This document shows, one piece after another, positions 1 to 7,882 of a stretch of 52,986 bases of DNA. The DNA is taken from NCBI GenBank assembly GCA_031972135.1, contig DALYFH010000002.1, positions 1-52,986 on the forward strand. Direction: 5' to 3'. A program made the position numbers and the translations under genes. This DNA is from GWF sp031972135 (GTDB taxonomy: Bacteria; Patescibacteriota; Microgenomatia; UBA1400; UBA12108). The notes under the pieces are model-generated. The model did no database searches and was not told the DNA's origin. It saw only the letters and a list, made by a program, of their open reading frames with translations. Numbering within the stretch: position 1 is the first letter of the stretch; each line of letters begins with the position of its first letter.

Positions 1-207
1 ACGCTTTACGTGATACCCTCACTCGACACTTCATCGATCACCCAAACTCTCAAAGGCAAAAATTATCCATCAGCCACCAGCTTCTTAGCTAGTATCCCAG
101 GAGTTGTTGGTAGCGAGATAACTCTCATTCCCAACCTACCTCCGCGCCTAGTAGCACTCCCGCATAATGCCAGTCGAATTACTCTAGAAGTCGTGACCAC
201 CAAATAA
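1..207 (+). CDS. C-terminal end of an unidentified protein (partial)
   Basis: The frame is open from the first base of the window, so this is the 3' end of a gene that starts upstream; the GTG at position 10 need not be a start. The 68 visible residues contain a pattern like a small alpha/beta repeat (polar helix, then IPGV, then a strand and PNLPPRL) and end in a beta-like segment. I do not recognise the family with confidence. It stops 4 bases before the sortase gene and is probably co-transcribed with it, which hints at an envelope protein, but that is inference only. Confidence 0.6.
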   Translation, partial: TLYVIPSLDTSSITQTLKGKNYPSATSFLASIPGVVGSEITLIPNLPPRLVALPHNASRITLEVVTTK

Positions 208-211
208 TCCT

Positions 212-961
212 ATGTACGTCTACGTCAAAGCTCCACCAGGTCATACTCTGAGGCGTAGATCAACCAGGGGAGAGTATGGTCGTGTTATCCTCTCCTCAAT
301 CCTCCTAACCTTAGGTTTTACCGCAGTAACTACCGTGATTTACCCTTTCATTGCTTATGAGCAGATCTATGCACCTAAGTTTGCAACTAGTCCCACAGTC
401 CTCGGTACCACTGACCCGACGGCACTAATTCCTGAGGCTAATAATGTAGCTGCTAACAACACACCAAGCATCGTACCCGAGGTTGTTAACACTGCTCTCG
501 ATTATACCAACGCCGATGTCTGGTATGGCCACAAATCTGAGGGGACATTTGACCACCTCGTCTATTCGCTCTCTATCCCCAAGCTTAGGATCAATAATGC
601 GGTAGTCAGGGATGATCACACAGATCTCAAGGAGTCACTGATCCACTATCCTGGCACCGCACAACCAGGAGACCTAGGTAACGGTGTAATTTTTGGACAC
701 TCAGTCCTGCCTCAGTTTTTTAATCCTACCAACTATCACACTATCTTCTCGACTCTCCATACACTCGATGTAGGTGATGAGATCAAAATCACTTCTGGTC
801 CTGCGACCTATACCTATCGCATTACCCAGATGTACGTAACCGGACCCGACGATCTAAACCCGCTCGCTCAGTCCTACGGTAGTCGTAACCTCACCTTAAT
901 TACCTGTACTCCTCCAGGGACTTACCTAAAACGCCTAGTGATCAAGTCGGAGCTCATATGA
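212..961 (+). CDS. Sortase family transpeptidase (class D/E-like)
   Basis: A 249-residue membrane-anchored sortase, which would cut a C-terminal sorting motif in exported proteins and attach them to a cell-surface amine. A basic N-terminus is followed by one membrane segment (about residues 25-47), a linker rich in Thr, Pro and Asn, and the beta-barrel sortase domain (about 115-249). The catalytic triad is visible: His in IFGHS, Cys in LITCTPPGT and Arg in KRLVI near the C-terminus. The product should face outward. No protein with an obvious LPxTG-like sorting signal is visible in the window, so substrates are unknown. Its TGA stop overlaps the ruvX ATG. Confidence 0.9.
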   Translation: MYVYVKAPPGHTLRRRSTRGEYGRVILSSILLTLGFTAVTTVIYPFIAYEQIYAPKFATSPTVLGTTDPTALIPEANNVAANNTPSIVPEVVNTALDYTNADVWYGHKSEGTFDHLVYSLSIPKLRINNAVVRDDHTDLKESLIHYPGTAQPGDLGNGVIFGHSVLPQFFNPTNYHTIFSTLHTLDVGDEIKITSGPATYTYRITQMYVTGPDDLNPLAQSYGSRNLTLITCTPPGTYLKRLVIKSELI

Positions 962-1341
962 CAGTCTACCTAGGTATCGACTACGGGACAGTGCATATTG
1001 GGGTCGCGCTCGCCGAGCATATACTTGCCACTCCGCTCCCGACTCTCTCTAATAATGAGCATTTAATGCAAGATCTCATGAGTATCATCACGAGTAATCA
1101 GGTAACTAGTATTGTGGTAGGCCTCCCGTCAGGCAAGATAGAGGGCGAGGTGCGTATTTTTGCCAAGAAGCTAAAGGAGGTATCTAATCTCCCGGTCACT
1201 CTCCACGACGAGACACTCTCTAGTCATGATGCGACTCGTCAGTTAGCAGTCATAGGGGTCAGTCGAAACAAAAAAAAGAACGAACATAGCTACTCCGCCG
1301 CCTTGATTTTGGAGGATTACCTAGAAAGTGTTAAACTGTAA
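958..1341 (+). CDS. ruvX: RuvX/YqgF family Holliday junction resolvase-like nuclease
   Basis: A 127-residue RNase H-fold protein. In other bacteria this family takes part in pre-16S rRNA 5' maturation and has been proposed as a Holliday junction resolvase. Visible motifs are LGIDYGTVHIGVA near the N-terminus (first catalytic Asp), VVGLP in the middle, DETLSS (second acidic site) and a C-terminal SAALILEDYLE helix. The third acidic position, normally Asp just before the final AA-containing helix, aligns with His in EHSYSAA. It overlaps the sortase stop by 4 bases (ATGA), so the two are translationally coupled. Length is normal for the family. Confidence 0.93.
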   Translation: MTVYLGIDYGTVHIGVALAEHILATPLPTLSNNEHLMQDLMSIITSNQVTSIVVGLPSGKIEGEVRIFAKKLKEVSNLPVTLHDETLSSHDATRQLAVIGVSRNKKKNEHSYSAALILEDYLESVKL

Positions 1342-1347
1342 ATTAGC

Positions 1348-1548
1348 ATGTTTAAAAAATTAATAACACCAATCCAGCTCTGGCTACTCGCCAGGGGCCA
1401 ATGTGTTGGGTGTGGCACCTCTCTCTCCAAAGTCCAGTCAGCCAAACTAACGGCAAATACTGACAAAATTACTTGTACATGTGGGCGGATTTTTATCTAT
1501 GACACACAGAAAAAAACATATAGGCGCGCGCTCTTTAGTGAGGTTTAG
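1348..1548 (+). CDS. Small protein with CxxC and CxC cysteine pairs, possible zinc ribbon
   Basis: A 66-residue ORF with Cys-Val-Gly-Cys-Gly near residue 20 and Cys-Thr-Cys-Gly near residue 46, which could together bind one zinc ion, and a basic C-terminus. It starts 6 bases after ruvX, and its last 50 bases overlap the probable mltG start at 1499 in another frame. The cysteine spacing and its place inside a tight operon argue that it is real. No function can be assigned. I see no strong Shine-Dalgarno sequence (upstream bases TAAATTAGC). Confidence 0.6.
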   Translation: MFKKLITPIQLWLLARGQCVGCGTSLSKVQSAKLTANTDKITCTCGRIFIYDTQKKTYRRALFSEV

Positions 1549-2443
1549 CTTAGTCGTACTCGCCCTCCTCGCAATCTTTGGGATCGCTACCTGGCAGTAC
1601 CTACTCACTCCACCCAAAGGCAGTAGTGACAAAACGTTCACTATCCCACCTGGCAGTAGCGTGCTCAAGATCGGTCAGATCCTCTACGACAATAATTTGA
1701 TCCGCTCTCCCAGGGTTTTCCAGCTATATGTCCGTCTTAACAACATCTCACTCCAAGCAGGGGATTATAGTCTGACTCCCGCCAAACTCCCTGAGATAGC
1801 CCAGTCACTAACCAAGGGTAAGGAGAACGAGATCAGACTCACTATCCCCGAAGGTTATCGTCGTGAACAAATCGCCGAACTTTTAGTGCAAAAACTAGGT
1901 CTTAACGCAGCTGAATTTTTGAGTGCCACTACCGAACTCGAGGGATACCTATTCCCAGACACTTATAGTTTTAGTGAGGGATCTACTGTTTCTGATGTAG
2001 TCGCGCGTCTCGAGCAAAACTTTGAGACAAAAGCACGTGATCTCAACTTGAGTAGAGAAGATGTGATCTTGGCCTCTATTGTCGAGCGCGAAGCACTAAC
2101 AGTTGCCGAAAAGCCCGTCGTTGCAGGTATTCTCAAAAACAGACTCGCTGATGGTTGGGCGCTGGAGGTAGATGCGACCATTCAATATATTATGGGCAAA
2201 CCTGGTGATTGGTGGCCGACACCACTCCTTGGTGATCGCGCCCGCAAGTCGGCCTACAATACTTACCTAAATCGTGGCTTACCCCCAGGTCCTATCGGTA
2301 ATCCTGGCCTCGTATCTCTCAAAGCAGTCAAAAACCCAGAAAAAACGGAATACTATTTTTATCTCCACGATAAAACAGGCGCTATCCACTACGCGACAAC
2401 TAATGCCGAGCACGAAGCAAACATCGCCAAGTACATTCGCTAA
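1499..2443 (+). CDS. mltG: Endolytic murein transglycosylase MltG (YceG-like)
   Basis: A 314-residue inner-membrane lytic transglycosylase that cleaves nascent peptidoglycan glycan strands and helps set their length. A basic cytoplasmic start (THRKKHIG) precedes one membrane helix (about residues 15-37), a LysM-like region beginning IPPGSSVLKIG, and the YceG catalytic domain with the family Glu in ASIVEREA. DATIQY and the closing GLPPGPIGNPG block are also family hallmarks. I chose ATG 1499 because the in-frame GTG at 1481 only adds residues deeper into the preceding ORF. Its presence indicates a peptidoglycan wall. Confidence 0.95.
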   Translation: MTHRKKHIGARSLVRFSLVVLALLAIFGIATWQYLLTPPKGSSDKTFTIPPGSSVLKIGQILYDNNLIRSPRVFQLYVRLNNISLQAGDYSLTPAKLPEIAQSLTKGKENEIRLTIPEGYRREQIAELLVQKLGLNAAEFLSATTELEGYLFPDTYSFSEGSTVSDVVARLEQNFETKARDLNLSREDVILASIVEREALTVAEKPVVAGILKNRLADGWALEVDATIQYIMGKPGDWWPTPLLGDRARKSAYNTYLNRGLPPGPIGNPGLVSLKAVKNPEKTEYYFYLHDKTGAIHYATTNAEHEANIAKYIR

Positions 2444-2451
2444 TTTAGCTC

Positions 2452-2460
2452 TGGTATAAT
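2452..2460 (+). promoter_or_regulatory. Extended -10 promoter for the M3 peptidase gene
   Basis: TGGTATAAT: a perfect TATAAT (2455-2460) with the TG of an extended -10 one base upstream. The start codon lies only 9 bases downstream, so transcription should begin at or within about 3 bases of the ATG. No Shine-Dalgarno sequence fits between. Confidence 0.75.
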
Positions 2461-2469
2461 CCGTTGATT

Positions 2470-4271
2470 ATGTCAAGACTTGAGCTCCCTGAGACCATCC
2501 CAAGTAGGATTACATATCCTGATATCAAGCCAGAGAGAGATGAGCTAACTGCCCGCACAATAGCATTTATAGACAAATACTCTCAACCCAACTGGGAAGA
2601 TCCTGCACTAGTTCGTAGTTTTCTAGGAGATTATTCTAACTGGGTAAGAGATACCGCTTTTGATGGTCGACACGGCTATCTAGCTAGAGTTCGTACCTCA
2701 TTGGAACTAGATAACCCAAAAGTTGTAGCAGAATACAAATCTTCTTATGAGTTTAACGTAGCCAACTACTCCTTAGTCGCGCCTCTAATTGATGGACTTA
2801 GTCGGTTGAGTAATGAAAATGTAAAGGCGCAGCTCCTTCAAGATAATGAACTAATAACATACCACTTTTTCTTAAATAGTCTTTGGGAATCAGTCGAGCA
2901 CAGTCTTCCACCAGCTGAAGAAAAAATCATCTTATTACTAGGATCTNNNNNNNNNNAGGATCTAGTGCAGATTTTAGTAGACACCTCAGAGACGAATTTA
3001 TTAGGAATACAGTGAGGATAAAAAGTCTGCCAAATCAACCACTTAACGCCAGACAACTAAAAGAGATACTTGCTACTTCGCAAGATCCAAAAACAACGAA
3101 GTCTGCTGACAGAGCACTATCACGGATCTATGCGAGATTATCAAGTACGGCAGGAGCAGAACTAAACTCAGTACTATCTACTGTTCATAAGGTAGATAAA
3201 ATTGAGGGTTATAAATCTCCTCTAGAAAAAAGGAATAGTCAAAACGGACTCAAGGATGAACAAGTAGATCTAATGATAGATACAGTCCAACAAAGTTATC
3301 CAATCGCCCACAGATATTTTAAACTTAAGGCAGCCTTATTTGGTTACAACAAGCTACCATACGCACAAAGGTATCGACTACCAGATGTGGTAAGCAATCA
3401 ACGTAAAATTTCTTATAAAGATGCAGCTCAGCTAATGGTTGACGTTTTTAGTAGCGTGAGTCCTATGTTTGGCAATATCGTGTATCAAATGATATGTGAT
3501 GGGCAAGTCGACTCAGAACCAAGACACACCAAAATTGCAGGAGCATCCTGCTACTATGGACGCAGCACTGATCGTCCAATTATTACTCTTCAATTTCGCG
3601 ATGATCAAGACTCTGTCTTATCCCTTGCACATGAACTAGGTCACGGTATTCATCACACTTTGATTAACCAAACCCAGCCAGAACTCTATTGTAGCTCACC
3701 TTCAGCCTTGTCAGAGATTCCTTCAACATTCTTTGAAGAAACTACAATCAATTACTTGAGGAGCAGCTTAGATCTACATCCATCAATACAATTGAAGCTA
3801 TTAATCAATTTAATTGACCGTAGAATAACAAGTATTTTCTCTCAAGCTGCATCGCATGATTTTGAAAGTCGGCTACACGCAGAATTTAGTACTTCTCCAA
3901 ATATACCAGTAGATCAAATTAATACTATGTTTATCGATTCCATGTTCCATGCCCATGGTGATGGGGTTGAATATACCAAATCAGTTCCGATGCGATGGAT
4001 GGACTGGACGCACCTACGTCGACCTTTTTACAACTACTCATATGCGTTTGCTCACATGATCTCTATCTATATATCAGAACAACTAAAGTCTGATCCAACG
4101 TACTCAGGAAAGTTCAAAAAATTGCTCTCCTCCGGATCTTCTGCTCCAACCACTGATATTTTGTTGCATGCAGGAATTGATATTACTAAACCTCAAATCT
4201 GGCAAACTGCTCTTAGCTCTATCAGTGATCAAATTGACGAACTAGAACGTCTAATCCCAGAGAATAAATAA
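2470..4271 (+). CDS. M3 family oligoendopeptidase (PepF-like), interrupted by a false assembly gap
   Basis: A cytosolic zinc metallopeptidase that degrades oligopeptides. The zinc site HELGHGIHH is at 3630-3656, with the downstream Glu ligand in the SEIPSTFFEE region, and the C-terminal block has the HAHGDGVEYTK and YNYSYAFAH features of the family. Ten N at 2947-2956 split the gene into two apparent frames, but the seven bases before the gap (AGGATCT) are repeated directly after it. Merging that overlap gives one frame reading LLLGSSADFSRHL, which resembles the conserved TGSSAWSRL-like motif of PepF. The merged gene encodes 594 residues, the usual length. ATG 2470 fits the leaderless promoter. 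Base composition is more AT-rich than in the neighbouring ribosomal genes. Confidence 0.92.
2947..2956. other. Run of ten N, a spurious gap
   Basis: The flanks end and restart with the same seven bases, AGGATCT (2940-2946 and 2957-2963). Removing the N run and one copy of the overlap (17 bases) restores a single ORF of 1785 bases, so no sequence appears to be missing. Confidence 0.85.
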
Positions 4272-4283
4272 TCATACAGACTA

Positions 4284-4312
4284 TTGACCCACTCATCAAT
4301 ATATGCTTTAAT
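4284..4312 (+). promoter_or_regulatory. Sigma-70-type promoter of the rpoBC operon
   Basis: TTGACC (4284-4289), a 17-base spacer, then TTTAAT (4307-4312), preceded by TG one base upstream (extended -10). Each hexamer has one mismatch to consensus. The predicted start is near 4319, which leaves a leader of about 99 bases before rpoB. Confidence 0.75.
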
Positions 4313-4346
4313 ACCCAAGCACGCAACTTCAGCGGAGCTTTTTTGG

Positions 4347-4381
4347 GCGTACAAGAGGTCATGCCTCTAGTACGCTTTTTT
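4347..4381 (+). terminator. Intrinsic terminator or attenuator in the rpoB leader
   Basis: GCGTAC (4347-4352) pairs with GTACGC (4370-4375), and AGAGG (4354-4358) pairs with CCTCT (4364-4368), separated by one A/A mismatch, with loop TCATG, followed directly by six T (4376-4381). This is a classical intrinsic terminator form. Because it lies downstream of the rpoB promoter it could act as an attenuator as well as ending read-through from the peptidase gene. Confidence 0.75.
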
Positions 4382-4417
4382 AATTCGTTAGATTAAGTTA
4401 AATTTAAGGACATAAGT

Positions 4418-7400
4418 ATGACAAAAAATGCTCGTCAGTACTGGGGTAAACAAAATATCAAACTCCCTCCACTTGATTTAACTGGCGTAGCACGAGAGTC
4501 ATACGACGCATTCCTAAAGCGCGACATAAGCAAGTATCTCCGTGAGATTTCTCCAATTGATGACTTCACCGGTAAGACCTGGGAGCTCTCCTTCCTCTCA
4601 CACTATTTCGAAGAACCAAAAGTAACTCCACAAGAAGCAATCATCAAAGGTCTAACCTATGATATGCCTCTTCGTGTCAAAGTACGCCTTATCAACAAAA
4701 TAACTAGCGACGAGATCGAGCAGGACGTCTTCTTGGGAGATATCCCCAAGATGACCGAGCGCGGGACCTTTATTATCTCCGGTATCGAACGTGCAGTTGT
4801 TAACCAGCTCGTCCGCTCACCTGGTGTCTTCTTTGCTGGTAACATCGACCCCACCACCGGCCGTCTCCTCTTTACGGCTGAGCTCCGCCCTATGCGTGGT
4901 AGCTGGCTCGAGCTAACCGTCGGCAAAAACGACGTGATCACCGGTAAGATTGATCGTCATCGTAAATTCTACGCAACCACTCTACTTCGTGCGCTCGGTC
5001 TCGAAGACGACGAAGAAATCAAAGAACTATTCAAAGAAGTAGATAATAGTAGCGACCATCAATATATCTTTGCCACACTCGCCAAAGATCCTAACAAAAC
5101 TCAGGCCGAAGCTCTCCTCGATCTCTACGACAAAGTAAGACCTGGTGAGCCAGCTGTGCTCGAGAACGCTAAGACCCTTTTCTTCCAGAGCTTCTTTGAT
5201 CCACGTCGCTACGACCTAGAGAGTGTTGGTCGCTACAAACTCAACAAAAAACTAGGTCTCGACATCAAAAACACCGCCGACAACCAGGTACTTCAAAAAG
5301 CTGACATCATCGGGATGATCAAGTACTTAATTGGTCTCCAAAACGGGGTAGGTGTCGTTGATGATATCGACAACCTTAGTAACCGCCGCGTTCGCCGTGT
5401 TGGCGAGCTCTTGGGAGCTACTGCTTTCCGCATTGGACTCTTACGTTTAGAGCGTAGCATCAAAGAAAAAATGTCCTTAGTCAAACCCGAAGAGAGTGTA
5501 ACCCCAGTCCAGCTCATCAATGCTCGTCCAGTGATTGCAACCATTAGTGAGTTCTTCCGTCGTAACCGCCTCTCAACCATCCTTGACCAAACCAACCCAC
5601 TTGCCGAGATCGACAATCTCCGTCGTCTCTCAGTTATGGGTACTGGTGGTGTTACTCGTGAGCGCGCGAGCTTTAGTATGCGCGACATCAATGCTAGCCA
5701 GTATGGCCGCATCTGTCCCGTACGCTCACCAGAAGGTCCTAACATCGGTCTCGTTACCTATCTCTCACTCTATGCTCGTGTTAATGAGTACGGATTCCTT
5801 GAGAGTCCATACCGCCGTGTCGAGAGTGTGAAAAAGGGTGGCAAGACTGTAATGCACGTTAGTGACGAGATAGTCTATCTTTCACCTGAGGATGAGTCTG
5901 GATACTACATCACTCACGCAGGTATCACGATCAACGACAAAAACGAAATCGAAGATTCATGGGTTCCTGCTCGCTACCTCGGCAACTTCGTCGAAGTTCC
6001 AGTCGAGAACGTCCAGTTCATTGACGTTATTCCACGCCAGGTCGTCGGTACCAGTGCCAGTTTGATTCCATTTATCGCTCACGACGAAGCTAACCGTGCT
6101 CTCATGGGTACTCACATGCAATGTCAGGCAGTGCCTCTTGTTCGCCCTGATTCACCAATCGTTGGTACAGGTATGGAGAGTGCCGTCGCCGAGAGTATGA
6201 ACTGGGCTATCCGCTCACGCCACAATGGCGAAGTAAGTTATGTCGATGCCAATCGCATCGTACTCGACGTTTCCAAAGCTGATTTTGACAAAGCCAAAAA
6301 AGAACTAGAAGCTAGTAGTAGCATCGTCTATACCCTCGAAAAAGGTAAAGTCGTCTATTCTATTAGTAAGTTTGGCCGAACCGCTAACTCTACTTGCTAC
6401 AACCAAAAGCCAGTAGTCAAAACCGGTGACAAAATCAAAGTTGGCGATCTCCTAATCGATGGTCCAGCCAGCTCAGGTGGCGAGTTGTCACTCGGCAAAA
6501 ACTTAACCATCGCCTATGCCTCATTTATGGGTCTAGGTTACGAAGACGCTATCATCGTTTCTGACCGCCTAGTCAAAGAAGATGTCCTAACCAGTATTCA
6601 CATTAACGAATACGAGAGTCAGGTCATGGATACCAAGCTAGGTGCCGAAGAACTAACCAGGGATATTCCAAATGTAAGCGAACATGATCTCAGAAACCTT
6701 AGCGAGGACGGCATTGTCGTTGTCGGTGCCGAGGTCGGTCCTAACGACATCTTAGTCGGCAAAATCGCCCCCAAAGGTGAGACCGAACTAACTGCCGAAG
6801 AGCGACTGCTCAGAGCTATATTTGGTGAAAAAGCCCGCGAAGTCAGAGATACCTCTCTGCGTATGAGTAATGGTGAGAGTGGCACTGTTATCGACGTTTC
6901 TATCCTCGATAAGAGCGAAGGTGACGAGCTAGATCCCGGCGTCCTCAAAGTCGTCAAGATCAAGGTCGCTCAGATAAGAAAGGTTACTGTCGGTGACAAG
7001 CTAGCCGGTCGCCACGGTAACAAGGGTGTTATTAGTCGTATCATCCCAGTTGCCGACATGCCATATCTGGCTGACGGTACCGCTGTAGATATTATTATCT
7101 CGCCTCTCTCAGTGCTCGCTCGTATGAACCTCGGTCAGCTTCTCGAAGCTCACCTAGGCTGGGCCGCCCAAAAGCTAGGCTACAAAGTCGCACTACCTGT
7201 CTTTGAACCTATCAAAGAATCCGCAATCGAAGAAGAGCTCAAAAAAGCCGGTCTACCAGTTTCTGGCAAAGTTACGCTCTTTGACGGTCGCACAGGGCTA
7301 CCTTTTGACAAAGAGACCACCGTCGGCGTTGGCTACATCCTCAAACTCATCCACATGGTTGAGGACAAAACTCACGCACGTAGTACTGGTCCATACTCTC

Positions 7401-7882
7401 TCGTGACTCAGCAGCCTCTCGGCGGCAAAGCTCAGATGGGTGGACAGCGCTTGGGAGAAATGGAGGTCTGGGCACTCGAAAGTCATCGCGCAGCTCATGT
7501 TCTACAGGAGATGTTGACTATCAAATCAGACGATCTCGTCGGTCGCGCCAAAGCGTTCGAAGCCATCGTTAAGGGTGTTGATATCCCCGAGAGCACAGTC
7601 CCTGAATCCTTCAAGGTCTTGCTCAAAGAGCTAAACTCCCTAGGACTAGATGTTGTCCCAGTCGAGCCAAAAGAAGTGATCGTCGAAGAAGTAGATGCCG
7701 CCGAACTCGAAAAAGACAAAGTCATACTCGCAGATGACGATGCAGTAGTTACTGACGACTCAGTTGCCGCGATAGGCGATGATGACTCAGATGATCAGGC
7801 TGCACCTGTTGCAAGCGACGACGACGAACTCGACGATCTCGTTGGTCCATCAGATGAAGAATTAAAGGAGAGCGAACTATGA
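4418..7882 (+). CDS. rpoB: DNA-directed RNA polymerase subunit beta
   Basis: The 1154-residue beta subunit, which forms one side of the catalytic cleft with beta-prime. Order along the chain: N-terminal protrusion and lobe, the rifampicin-pocket region, the catalytic GRHGNKGVIS motif (about residue 864) and the C-terminal clamp with GGKAQMGGQRLGEMEVWALE. After the normal C-terminal block ending near LNSLGLDVVPVE there is a strongly acidic tail of about 65 residues made mostly of Asp, Glu, Ala and Val. ATG 4418 follows TTTAAGGA. Its TGA overlaps the rpoC ATG by 4 bases. No rplJ or rplL gene lies upstream here. Confidence 0.99.
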   Translation: MTKNARQYWGKQNIKLPPLDLTGVARESYDAFLKRDISKYLREISPIDDFTGKTWELSFLSHYFEEPKVTPQEAIIKGLTYDMPLRVKVRLINKITSDEIEQDVFLGDIPKMTERGTFIISGIERAVVNQLVRSPGVFFAGNIDPTTGRLLFTAELRPMRGSWLELTVGKNDVITGKIDRHRKFYATTLLRALGLEDDEEIKELFKEVDNSSDHQYIFATLAKDPNKTQAEALLDLYDKVRPGEPAVLENAKTLFFQSFFDPRRYDLESVGRYKLNKKLGLDIKNTADNQVLQKADIIGMIKYLIGLQNGVGVVDDIDNLSNRRVRRVGELLGATAFRIGLLRLERSIKEKMSLVKPEESVTPVQLINARPVIATISEFFRRNRLSTILDQTNPLAEIDNLRRLSVMGTGGVTRERASFSMRDINASQYGRICPVRSPEGPNIGLVTYLSLYARVNEYGFLESPYRRVESVKKGGKTVMHVSDEIVYLSPEDESGYYITHAGITINDKNEIEDSWVPARYLGNFVEVPVENVQFIDVIPRQVVGTSASLIPFIAHDEANRALMGTHMQCQAVPLVRPDSPIVGTGMESAVAESMNWAIRSRHNGEVSYVDANRIVLDVSKADFDKAKKELEASSSIVYTLEKGKVVYSISKFGRTANSTCYNQKPVVKTGDKIKVGDLLIDGPASSGGELSLGKNLTIAYASFMGLGYEDAIIVSDRLVKEDVLTSIHINEYESQVMDTKLGAEELTRDIPNVSEHDLRNLSEDGIVVVGAEVGPNDILVGKIAPKGETELTAEERLLRAIFGEKAREVRDTSLRMSNGESGTVIDVSILDKSEGDELDPGVLKVVKIKVAQIRKVTVGDKLAGRHGNKGVISRIIPVADMPYLADGTAVDIIISPLSVLARMNLGQLLEAHLGWAAQKLGYKVALPVFEPIKESAIEEELKKAGLPVSGKVTLFDGRTGLPFDKETTVGVGYILKLIHMVEDKTHARSTGPYSLVTQQPLGGKAQMGGQRLGEMEVWALESHRAAHVLQEMLTIKSDDLVGRAKAFEAIVKGVDIPESTVPESFKVLLKELNSLGLDVVPVEPKEVIVEEVDAAELEKDKVILADDDAVVTDDSVAAIGDDDSDDQAAPVASDDDELDDLVGPSDEELKESEL

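Noticed and set aside
3012..4271. A separate peptidase gene starting at 3012
   Set aside because: The GTG at 3012 is internal. The frame continues upstream to the assembly gap, and the 7-base overlap restores one gene.
4333..4346. A terminator at the first T run of the rpoB leader
   Set aside because: The preceding stem would have only three base pairs. The following hairpin at 4347-4381 is the convincing one.
5293..5745. A 150-residue antisense ORF within rpoB (and others opposite rpoB, rpoC, fusA, rpsE and rplQ)
   Set aside because: They are shadows of strongly conserved genes, have no recognisable domain, and carry the codon pattern of the opposite strand.
7879..7882. TGA recoded to glycine or tryptophan
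   Set aside because: Many genes end in TGA within ATGA overlaps with the next gene (rpoB, sortase, rplC), where reading through would break the expected protein ends.
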